Both the position numbers and the translations under genes were made by a program. Below are positions 1 through 5,449 of a stretch of 5,449 bases of DNA, in pieces. The stretch comes from Microscillaceae bacterium. GTDB lineage: Bacteria > Bacteroidota > Bacteroidia > Cytophagales > Microscillaceae. How positions within the stretch are numbered: position 1 is the stretch's first letter; every line of letters begins with the position of its first letter. The stretch is taken from positions 1 through 5,449 of the forward strand of contig DMHB01000068.1 of assembly GCA_003449595.1 (NCBI GenBank), given 5' to 3'. Below the pieces are notes generated by a model that saw only the letters and a list, made by a program, of their open reading frames with translations, had not been told where the DNA came from and made no database searches.

Positions 1-1619
1 TGGTAAGATGGGTATAATTCGGGGCGGCTATTGGCAAAATACAGCGCTTCACGCGGGGTGTTAAAAATATTTTTCTGGCTTGCAAGCGATAGGTTAGTAC
101 AATTATAGAGGTAGTATATGCTCATTACACTTAAAAATCCGGTGAAAACAAGCAGCCAAAGTTTTTGCCAAACTACGCTTTGTGGGGCAAGTTTATCCCA
201 TACAACGGCCACCCAAACGGATAGCAAAGCCCAAAATGGGATTTGAAACCTGGTGCCGAATACTTGAAACTTCATAAACACCAATAAGATCAAAAAACCT
301 GCGATTCCGATGCCGAATAGTAGGTAGAAAGTTGTATTGAATCGTTCGCGGAATAGGTAAATGAATGGGATGATGAAAATGAATAAAACTGCGTGCAGTG
401 GGTTGGGAGCGTAATCTTGCGAAAAGAATTTGTTATGAACCGGCATTTCAAAAGGAGTTAATGAAAGCTTAGGTTCATTGAGAGACACACCAACAAGCCG
501 GTGAATGCCATAAAGCTGGTTGAGCAGCACTTGATTTGCCGAAGGAAACGGAGTAGTAAGATTAAATACTGCATTTTTTGTGATGTTACTTACCAGGGGC
601 TTCATTCCGAATGCTTCATTGTTCAATGCCCAAGTAGTAGGAATGGGGGTTTGAAAGGCTGCAAAATTACGTGCATAAAAAGGCACATTGAGTAAAATAA
701 CCACCACACTGATAGACAAACCGGCATAAAACCAACGCTTTTCTTTACGAATAAGCCATACTGCCGCATAACAAATAACTAAAGGCAGCAAGAAAAAGTA
801 AGCAGTAGCTTTGGTAAATAAGGCCAACCCAATGCTGATGCCAAGACTCCAAACGTAGGCTGACTCCCATTGCAAATAAAGACGTAGGAAACAAAACAAA
901 GCGCTCAATACAAAAAAGGCAGCAAGTAAATCAGTCTGTGTAGAGAGGGACTCATACAAAGCAATTGGAATACTCAGCACCAAATAGGCTGCCAGCATCT
1001 GGCTTCTAAAACTACCCCCTACTTGCTGAACAAGCAATGTGCTAACTATGATAGACCCTACCAAAGCCATCCATTGCACTGCATTGGCAAAGTAGTCGTT
1101 TCCTGTCAACACCACAGTGTTCAAAATCCAATATTCTGAAAAAGGGGTCATAAAAATTTGCCTATCAATGTGTGAAGCATAATGCGCCACGCTTTGTTGC
1201 TGAATCCAGTGCATTACACGCGAGAGGTGGTAAGTCATAGAATCCCAATTGTTGGGAGGTTGGGCGATGCCTAAACTTAGGAGTACAAGTAGCAGCAACG
1301 CAAGGAAAGACAGAAGTCCCTTATCGAGTAGAGGAAGATCGAGCCACCGTTTTTGTATGAGCCAATAAGCGGATTGCCAAGAAAATTGAATTTTGTAAAG
1401 CGTAAACAACTGAAGTAGTATCACCAATAGCCAACTGAGCCGCAAACTGAGTGGTGTAAGCCATTGAAAAACACTCAGAAGCTCTGTTATCAGCCATAAT
1501 TGTACACCATTGGCCAATAAGGTTATGAGTGAAGCAACTCTAATGAGGCGGAGTTTCTGAAAAATAAGTAAGAATGATACAATAAAATTGACTACCAAAA
1601 GACTCATCCAGAGCGCCAT
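1..1619 (-). CDS. GT39-type (PMT/ArnT-like) membrane glycosyltransferase, C-terminus cut by window edge
   Basis: The frame is open from ATG at 1619 to the left edge: 539 complete codons and no stop. The protein is very hydrophobic, with about 12-14 predicted membrane segments, including rough spans 5-23, 61-80, 100-120, 182-200, 271-290, 297-315, 407-423, 431-450 and 484-503. Residues 124-131 read NWDSMTYH, followed by HW at 137-138, HY at 146-147, RQ at 153-154 and SEYW at 161-164. This is the first outer loop typical of GT-C enzymes of the GT39/PMT_2 group, and D126 is the likely catalytic Asp. Such enzymes move a sugar from a polyprenyl-phosphate donor to a lipid, glycan or protein on the periplasmic face. 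Acceptor and donor are unknown here. An in-frame TAA at 1646-1644 rules out a longer start, and no ATG lies between it and 1619. There is no clear ribosome binding site. About 95 residues, with two or three helices, precede the catalytic loop, which is long for the family. The upstream gap of 233 bases suggests its own promoter. Family call is strong; specific role unknown. Confidence 0.88.
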   Translation of the reverse strand, partial: MALWMSLLVVNFIVSFLLIFQKLRLIRVASLITLLANGVQLWLITELLSVFQWLTPLSLRLSWLLVILLQLFTLYKIQFSWQSAYWLIQKRWLDLPLLDKGLLSFLALLLLVLLSLGIAQPPNNWDSMTYHLSRVMHWIQQQSVAHYASHIDRQIFMTPFSEYWILNTVVLTGNDYFANAVQWMALVGSIIVSTLLVQQVGGSFRSQMLAAYLVLSIPIALYESLSTQTDLLAAFFVLSALFCFLRLYLQWESAYVWSLGISIGLALFTKATAYFFLLPLVICYAAVWLIRKEKRWFYAGLSISVVVILLNVPFYARNFAAFQTPIPTTWALNNEAFGMKPLVSNITKNAVFNLTTPFPSANQVLLNQLYGIHRLVGVSLNEPKLSLTPFEMPVHNKFFSQDYAPNPLHAVLFIFIIPFIYLFRERFNTTFYLLFGIGIAGFLILLVFMKFQVFGTRFQIPFWALLSVWVAVVWDKLAPQSVVWQKLWLLVFTGFLSVMSIYYLYNCTNLSLASQKNIFNTPREALYFANSRPELYPSY

Positions 1620-1670
1620 AATGAGATCGAAAAAGTTATAAAATTACACCTTACCAAACAACCTGTTAAT

Positions 1671-1710
1671 CGGTTTTATAGCAATAGCCATTAACCTAAT
1701 GATAAAACCG
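1671..1710 (-). promoter_or_regulatory. Hairpin in the leader of the glycosyltransferase gene
   Basis: Read on the minus strand, CGGTTTTAT (1710-1702) pairs perfectly with ATAAAACCG (1679-1671). Directly inside it, CATTA (1701-1697) pairs with TAATG (1693-1689) around a GGT loop. A 9-base one-sided bulge, GCTATTGCT (1688-1680), separates the two 3' arms. That gives 14 base pairs in two stacked helices. It lies between the tolC-like stop and the glycosyltransferase start, 52 bases before that start. No T-run follows on either strand, so it is not a standard intrinsic terminator. It could be a leader RNA structure, an mRNA end-protecting hairpin or a protein site. The pairing is seen directly; the function is inference, and AT-rich DNA yields some such pairings by chance. 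Confidence 0.45.
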
Positions 1711-1766
1711 AAAATAAGTAATACGAAACACAATTGAAGCCAATTTTGAGCATATTTTCTTCAGAA

Positions 1767-1794
1767 CAAAAGTACAGTATTAATTTGGAGTAAA
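1767..1794 (-). promoter_or_regulatory. Possible Bacteroidota promoter for the glycosyltransferase gene
   Basis: On the minus strand 1774-1767 reads TACTTTTG, an exact match to the Bacteroidota -7 consensus TAnnTTTG. The -33 element is weak: TTTA at 1794-1791 instead of TTTG, with a 16-base spacer, somewhat shorter than usual. If used, transcription would begin near 1760 and leave a leader of about 140 bases containing the 1671-1710 hairpin. The position in a 233-base gap between two same-strand genes supports it. A single 8-base match is modest evidence. Confidence 0.35.
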
Positions 1795-1818
1795 TAGTAC
1801 ATCCACCCAAAAGGAGTA
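1771..1818. repeat. Two interleaved copies of AGTACA / GGAGTA
   Basis: On the plus strand AGTACA occurs at 1771-1776 and 1796-1801, and GGAGTA at 1787-1792 and 1813-1818. The arrangement is AGTACA-N10-GGAGTA-N3-AGTACA-N11-GGAGTA, a loose tandem of about 25-26 bases. The bases between the motifs are not conserved. The first AGTACA overlaps the putative -7 element and the other copies lie just upstream of it, the usual place for regulator sites. A spacing of about 2.4 helical turns would place the copies on roughly opposite faces. It may be an operator, a decayed duplication or chance. Confidence 0.3.
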
Positions 1819-1852
1819 GATTTTTAAACGGCGAGAAGGCATAAACGAAGCT

Positions 1853-3178
1853 CTATTTTTCGGTTTCCCCCCTTACTTTTTGGCCATCCCAATACGCATT
1901 GACAAGGTCTTGGTAGGTTTGTAAATACGCATTTTGTGCCTCGGTGATTTTTACTTCCGCGTCAACCACCTCTCTGTACAGCACCAGCCCTGCTTCGTAG
2001 CGATTGAGCACATATTGTACATTCTCCTCAGCAAAAGCCAGTGCATTTTGTCTGATGCTGAGGGTTTTTATTAAATTTTGAATATTGGTTTGCGAAAGTT
2101 GATTGTCATACACGGCTTGGCGTTGCAGTTGTTTGATTTCATTTTCTTTTTTCTCAGTCTGTATTTTTGCTCCTTGGATTTGGTAATTCTTGCTTAGCCC
2201 GTCAAATATGGGCACATTTACCCGCAGCCCTACATAAGACAGCGGAAACCAAGTCTGAAAAGCTTGCGCGAAATTATTCTGAAAGGCTTGTGTGCCCAGA
2301 TAGCCATAGAGCGTAACCGTAGGAAGATATTGCCGCTTATATTTCTGAACCTCCAAATTATTCTGCATTCGCTGAGCTTCCAAGTTTTTCAGGTCATAGC
2401 GGTTGTTCCAGTCTATTTCAGCATTTTGCTCAAGGCGAAGCTGCTGAGGCAGACTGTCTTTCAAGCTAATAGGTTGCTCTAAGGGGTATCCCATCCAAAA
2501 TTTGACTTGTAGCAGGCTTTGGTCATAGAGCACTTGCAAGCGCTCGATTTCTATTTCTTGCGTTTTCAAATCCCATTCTTGGCGACGTACCTCAATGGCT
2601 TGAAGCTGTTCGGTCTCAAGTCTTACTTGTGCGTCTTCCAGCAATTTGCGCAAGCGCGCCAATTTGGTTTGGTTATAGCTTATTTTCTGACGATTGATAA
2701 GGGCGGCATAATAGGCTTTCTTGAGGTTAACTACTACCTCCAAGTTGCGCTGTGCGTAGTTATTTTCAGCAATTTGGGTATTTATTTCCTGACTGCGGAG
2801 GGTGTTGCGCAAGGTAGGGTCGAACAATACCAGCGACGCATCCAGCGCCAAGGTAGTGTTGTAGGTAGTACCAAAACGCACCGGTGTAGGCCCACGCACA
2901 CCCGTAGGGTCAGGATTAAAAGGCAAAATAGAGGTTTGTAATTGTAGGTTGTCCCTAAAATCACCTACAGCACTTACCTGTGGCAGGTATTTGCTGCGCG
3001 ATTGCCGCAAAGTTTGTTGCGAAATAAGCTGGTCTTTGCTGTAATTTTGCATCAATATATCTTGTTCTCCGGCATATTGAACACATTCTTGCAGGCTAAA
3101 GGCTTGTTGGGCGTGGGCAGAAAACCCGCTCCAAACGACTGAAATCAGTAAAAAAAGTGGAAAAAAAAGCTTGTTCAT
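1853..3178 (-). CDS. TolC-family outer-membrane efflux protein
   Basis: The product is 441 residues, a normal length for the family. It begins with a Sec signal peptide (MNK, hydrophobic residues 4-19, probable cleavage after AHA at 23). The mature part has the two-fold internal repeat of outer-membrane efflux proteins. KYLPQVSA at 63-70 in the first half matches QYLPTVTL at 283-290 in the second, and SLVLFDP at 115-121 matches NVPIFDG at 321-327. Each half carries long Gln/Glu-rich helices (about 126-225 and 330-428) that would build the periplasmic tunnel. The C-terminal helix has the usual RYEAGL (393-398) and later AQNAYLQTYQDL (414-425). Such proteins form trimeric outer-membrane channels that dock on a periplasmic adaptor. 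Here it is the third gene after the adaptor and permease, 47 bases past the permease stop, so it is very likely the exit duct of that exporter. The only in-frame start that keeps the signal peptide intact is ATG at 3178, and no ribosome binding site is visible. Family call is firm; cargo unknown. Confidence 0.93.
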   Translation of the reverse strand: MNKLFFPLFLLISVVWSGFSAHAQQAFSLQECVQYAGEQDILMQNYSKDQLISQQTLRQSRSKYLPQVSAVGDFRDNLQLQTSILPFNPDPTGVRGPTPVRFGTTYNTTLALDASLVLFDPTLRNTLRSQEINTQIAENNYAQRNLEVVVNLKKAYYAALINRQKISYNQTKLARLRKLLEDAQVRLETEQLQAIEVRRQEWDLKTQEIEIERLQVLYDQSLLQVKFWMGYPLEQPISLKDSLPQQLRLEQNAEIDWNNRYDLKNLEAQRMQNNLEVQKYKRQYLPTVTLYGYLGTQAFQNNFAQAFQTWFPLSYVGLRVNVPIFDGLSKNYQIQGAKIQTEKKENEIKQLQRQAVYDNQLSQTNIQNLIKTLSIRQNALAFAEENVQYVLNRYEAGLVLYREVVDAEVKITEAQNAYLQTYQDLVNAYWDGQKVRGETEK

Positions 3179-3225
3179 AAATTATTCAAAAAAAGCTGAA
3201 AGATACCATACATTAGGTTGAAAAT

Positions 3226-4347
3226 TTAGGCCCTGAATACGGTGGCAGGTTCTGTTTGCACGATGCGTCGGATGGCAAAATAAGCTCCTCCCAACGAAAT
3301 GAGCAGTGTAATGCCAAACAAGGCTATCCGAATACCCAAAGTGATTTCAAAAAAAGTACCCGCTCGGGCAATCCCGCTCCTGAAGGCTTCTACCAATCCC
3401 GAACCAATTACAAATCCTACTAAAGCTATGATGAGGGCTTGCACCAAAATTAATCGGGCTACATAGCCATTGCTGGCGCCTATGGCTTTGAGGGTTGCAT
3501 AGTCCTTGATGCGATCGATGGCTGCCGAATATAAGGTAAGCCCAATGATCACCATTCCGGAGATGATGGCAAAGACAATCAATGTCCCAAAGGAAATCGC
3601 AATGCCACTGGTTGACAAAATGGTAGTGATAGTGGCTTCCGAAAAATCTTTGGGCAACCAAGCCCTTACGCCTTCCAAATTTCGGTTGATGCGATCACGC
3701 ACTACGGCTGGGTCGGTCTGAGGGGCTACTTTCACAAAAAAAGCGCTCACCTTGCTTTTGGACGTTTTGGACAAATACCGAGCACGATCGATGGTGGTAA
3801 ACATATACACTGCTCCAAAACCTCTTGCGCCGCGTGTTTGGGCTGCAATGTGTACTTTCTTGCCGTTGATTTCAAAATACTCGCCAAAATTGGCGCCTCC
3901 TAAAGCCGCCCTGTCAAAATAATCAGCGCTGACTGCCCCTTCTTCTATGAGATTTTGAGGGTTACCTTCTGCTATGTTCCAAGGCCCGCCTCTGAAGTCG
4001 GGGGCTTGCGATCCTACCAACTGCACGCCGTAGGTTTTGCCATTTTCAAATTTGGCGCTGCCTCCTGCTATCAAGTAAGGATATACTTTTTCTACGCCTT
4101 CTATCGACTCTAAGGCTGTGCCATAGCGTACATCCAACTGCCGCATCGCATTGACATTGGTAGTGCGTGTATCGACCACCCAAAGATCGGTTTGGGTATT
4201 GTTGACCAAGGAAGCCATAGCGCCTGTAAGAAATAGAAAAATACCGGTTTGTTGCCCGATTAAAAAATTAGCAATCACAACACCCAGCAAAGCCCCTAAG
4301 GTTTTGGGCTTATCATAAATCATAAAACGAAACGCTGTTTTTAACAT
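3226..4347 (-). CDS. ABC exporter permease, DevC-like (FtsX/MacB fold)
   Basis: The product is 373 residues with the MacB/FtsX topology. One N-terminal membrane helix (about 17-43) is followed by a large periplasmic domain (about 45-240) and three helices (about 247-275, 297-320, 339-359). KDYATLKAIGASNGYV at 281-295 is the cytoplasmic coupling segment typical of FtsX-like permeases, where the ATPase is contacted. The end, EPATVFRA (366-373), resembles the PAxVFR ending of DevC-type proteins. There is no fused nucleotide-binding domain, so it needs a separate ATPase, probably the gene ending at 5380. Members of this fold usually act as dimers and work by mechanotransmission, driving substrate from the periplasm or outer leaflet through an adaptor and a TolC channel. 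ATG at 4347 comes 44 bases after the adaptor stop, with tolC-like next, which fits a DevBC-TolC operon. Cyanobacterial DevBCA exports glycolipids, but that substrate should not be carried over. It could also be described simply as a LolC/MacB-like permease. Confidence 0.92.
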   Translation of the reverse strand: MLKTAFRFMIYDKPKTLGALLGVVIANFLIGQQTGIFLFLTGAMASLVNNTQTDLWVVDTRTTNVNAMRQLDVRYGTALESIEGVEKVYPYLIAGGSAKFENGKTYGVQLVGSQAPDFRGGPWNIAEGNPQNLIEEGAVSADYFDRAALGGANFGEYFEINGKKVHIAAQTRGARGFGAVYMFTTIDRARYLSKTSKSKVSAFFVKVAPQTDPAVVRDRINRNLEGVRAWLPKDFSEATITTILSTSGIAISFGTLIVFAIISGMVIIGLTLYSAAIDRIKDYATLKAIGASNGYVARLILVQALIIALVGFVIGSGLVEAFRSGIARAGTFFEITLGIRIALFGITLLISLGGAYFAIRRIVQTEPATVFRA

Positions 4348-4391
4348 AAAAACCTGTAGTATAAAATTGAATACATGCCGATGATTATCAA

Positions 4392-5360
4392 TTATTTACT
4401 TAACAAAATGACGGTTTCTACCCGCATTCCGTGTAGCAACTTTTCGTTACTTGCTAAGCGCACCCTTACCTCGCGCACGCGGCGGTCTTCCATATCGCTG
4501 CCTTCATCTGAAAATAAAGATTTTTTCTTCAGATAAGGCGCAGCCGAAATCACCTCGCCTGTGGACAATGTATCTGTTTTGCCCACCAAACGCACATACG
4601 CTTTTTGGCCAATTTGTACATCGGTAGCAAAGTTTTCATCTACTTCTGTAATGGCATTCATAGCGCTTTCGGGGGCAAACTCTGCTACTACTGCCAAAGC
4701 ATTGACAGCTGCGCCCGGGCTGAGGTCGATGCTTAGTATCAGTCCGTCGGAAGGGGCTTTGATTTGCCTACGGTTGAGTTGTGCCTCCGAAAGTTCCACT
4801 TTTTGTCTGTTCTGATTGCTCAGCAACCCATTGCTCTGCATTTGAGCCTCTATGCGTTCTATTTCTTTTAAATACCCTTCATATTCGGCTTTAGCGTTAT
4901 CGACATTTTGTGCTGTTTCGGCATTTTTAGATAGCGCAAACTGTAATCTTTCCAAGCGTTTGCGGGCGTTTTCAGCTTTGATGCGTGTGGCTTCCATGCT
5001 GGCTTGCAAATTCGATTTGTCTGACTGGGTATAAGCCAAAGCAGCGCGGGTGTCGTTCAGTTGAGCCGCTTCGATATCGTTGTTAAGCTCTATCAACACT
5101 TGGCCTTTCTTTACTTTTTCGCCTGTTTTAACATACACCGCCTTCACCACTCCGCTCACTTCGCTGCTAAGCTTTACAATTTTGGTTTCAGGCTCGATGC
5201 GGGCAGTACCCACAATTTTATTAAGTTGGTTCGTGTTGGTCTTCGCCGAGTTGGTATTCGATTGCTTTTTTTTAGATTCTTTGGAGCTACCACAACCCCA
5301 AACGACAGTTATTACCCCAATAAATATGATTAGGATGAAAAATGGCTTGTGCATTGGCAT
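4392..5360 (-). CDS. HlyD/DevB-type periplasmic adaptor (membrane-fusion protein), predicted lipoprotein
   Basis: From ATG at 5360 the product is 322 residues. The start MPMHKPFF leads into a hydrophobic stretch ending VVWGC, a plausible lipobox with Cys23 as the lipidated residue. A Ser/Lys/Asn-rich linker follows (24-48). The order is then a lipoyl half-motif (about 62-93, SGVVKAVYVKTGEKVKKGQV), a coiled-coil hairpin (about 95-198), the second lipoyl half (about 199-221, IKAPSDGLILSIDLSPGAAV), a beta-barrel domain (about 231-276) and a membrane-proximal end finishing GMRVETVILLSK. This is the classic adaptor linking an inner-membrane ABC permease to a TolC channel, and both partners follow directly. 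Start choice: ATGs at 5360 and 5354 both give a compact lipoprotein signal after the upstream stop. ATG at 5393 would add 11 residues and overlap the upstream gene by 14 bases, and a TTG at 5432 would overlap it further. No ribosome binding site decides between them. An A8 run (minus strand, 5273-5266) lies just after the lipobox. Confidence 0.9.
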   Translation of the reverse strand: MPMHKPFFILIIFIGVITVVWGCGSSKESKKKQSNTNSAKTNTNQLNKIVGTARIEPETKIVKLSSEVSGVVKAVYVKTGEKVKKGQVLIELNNDIEAAQLNDTRAALAYTQSDKSNLQASMEATRIKAENARKRLERLQFALSKNAETAQNVDNAKAEYEGYLKEIERIEAQMQSNGLLSNQNRQKVELSEAQLNRRQIKAPSDGLILSIDLSPGAAVNALAVVAEFAPESAMNAITEVDENFATDVQIGQKAYVRLVGKTDTLSTGEVISAAPYLKKKSLFSDEGSDMEDRRVREVRVRLASNEKLLHGMRVETVILLSK

Positions 5361-5379
5361 AAAAATTAAGCTATAAGAA

Positions 5380-5449
5380 TTAGTGTTTATCATCGATTTG
5401 AATGGTCTTGGGTCGTTCAAGGTTTTCTTCAATTTGGCTTACTTGTCCG
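5380..5449 (-). CDS. C-terminal end of an upstream gene, probably the exporter's ATP-binding subunit
   Basis: Reading leftward from 5448, 22 codons run to a TAA at 5382-5380. They begin GQVSQIEEN and end IQIDDKH. The 'GQVxxIE' start resembles the tail of ABC ATPases, where an (E)DGxI/V stretch follows the H-loop strand, but no Walker or signature motif is inside the window. The stop lies 19 bases before the adaptor ATG at 5360, so the two genes are probably cotranscribed. Since the permease here lacks a nucleotide-binding domain, an ATPase is expected in the operon and this is the natural place for it. The reading frame is supported mainly by its short spacing to the next start and its coherent polar sequence. 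Identity as an ATPase is inference from context. Confidence 0.5.
   Translation of the reverse strand, partial: GQVSQIEENLERPKTIQIDDKH

Noticed and set aside
501..695. Plus-strand 64-codon open frame
   Set aside because: It lies opposite the glycosyltransferase frame, whose coding signature is clear, and its product is Cys-rich without recognisable features.
1630..1660. Second promoter-like pair TTTG ... TAACTTTT close to the glycosyltransferase ATG
   Set aside because: The spacer is about 16 bases, the -7 lacks its final G, and transcription would start only about 10 bases before the ATG.
1820..1852. Terminator right after the TolC-like stop
   Set aside because: Only a three-base pairing (GAG/CTC) is found around the GCTTCG/CCTTCTC stretch, and no stem is followed by a T-run.
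2264..2941. Plus-strand open frames of 72 and 140 codons
   Set aside because: They are antisense to the TolC-like gene, which has full family motifs. Their products show no recognisable domain.
2782..2964. Minus-strand 60-codon frame inside the TolC-like gene
   Set aside because: It is a shifted-frame shadow of the real gene, rich in Cys, Trp and Arg, with no start context.
3347..3721. Open frames on both strands inside the permease gene
   Set aside because: The minus frame is a His/Trp-rich shadow and the plus frame is antisense to conserved FtsX-type sequence.
4561..5376. Four plus-strand frames opposite the adaptor
   Set aside because: All are antisense to the lipoyl, coiled-coil and barrel domains of the adaptor and show no own signature.
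5361..5432. Longer adaptor starts at TTG 5432 or ATG 5393
   Set aside because: Both overlap the preceding gene's tail and put extra polar residues before a signal sequence that is complete from ATG 5360 or 5354. ATG 5393 cannot be fully excluded.

Overview
The window looks like Bacteroidota chromosome, possibly Cytophagales-like. The grounds are moderately AT-rich DNA, no Shine-Dalgarno sequences before the starts, a TAnnTTTG promoter-like element, and protein types common in that phylum (a lipoprotein membrane-fusion adaptor, a Q-rich TolC-family protein, and a GT39-type membrane glycosyltransferase). The phylum is a fair inference; anything finer is a guess. All supported genes lie on the minus strand, so transcription runs from the right edge to the left.

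Right to left: (1) 5449-5380 is the last 22 codons of a gene entering from the right, probably the ATPase of the same transporter. (2) 5360-4392 is a HlyD/DevB-type membrane-fusion protein with a lipoprotein signal. (3) 4347-3226 is a DevC-type FtsX/MacB-fold ABC permease. (4) 3178-1853 is a TolC-family outer-membrane factor with a signal peptide. Gaps between them are only 19, 44 and 47 bases and none holds a convincing promoter or terminator, so they read as one operon. Together they would form a tripartite exporter: ATPase and permease in the inner membrane, adaptor in the periplasm, TolC-like channel in the outer membrane. The layout resembles cyanobacterial DevBCA plus a TolC protein. The substrate cannot be read from the sequence.

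(5) 1852-1620 is a 233-base AT-rich gap with no gene. It holds a possible Bacteroidota-type promoter (around 1767-1774), two interleaved copies of a short repeat pair overlapping it, and a 9+5 bp hairpin (1671-1710) that would lie in the leader of the next gene. I see no classical terminator.

(6) 1619-1 is a long open frame leaving the left edge: a multi-pass GT-C (PMT/ArnT-like, GT39) glycosyltransferase lacking its C-terminus. It is probably a separate transcription unit, and a functional link to the exporter is only speculation.

No rRNA, tRNA, CRISPR array, insertion sequence or attachment site was seen. The most notable points are the lipid-anchored adaptor in a DevBC-TolC-like exporter and the structured, repeat-bearing leader of the glycosyltransferase gene. 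Neither clearly amounts to a new system.
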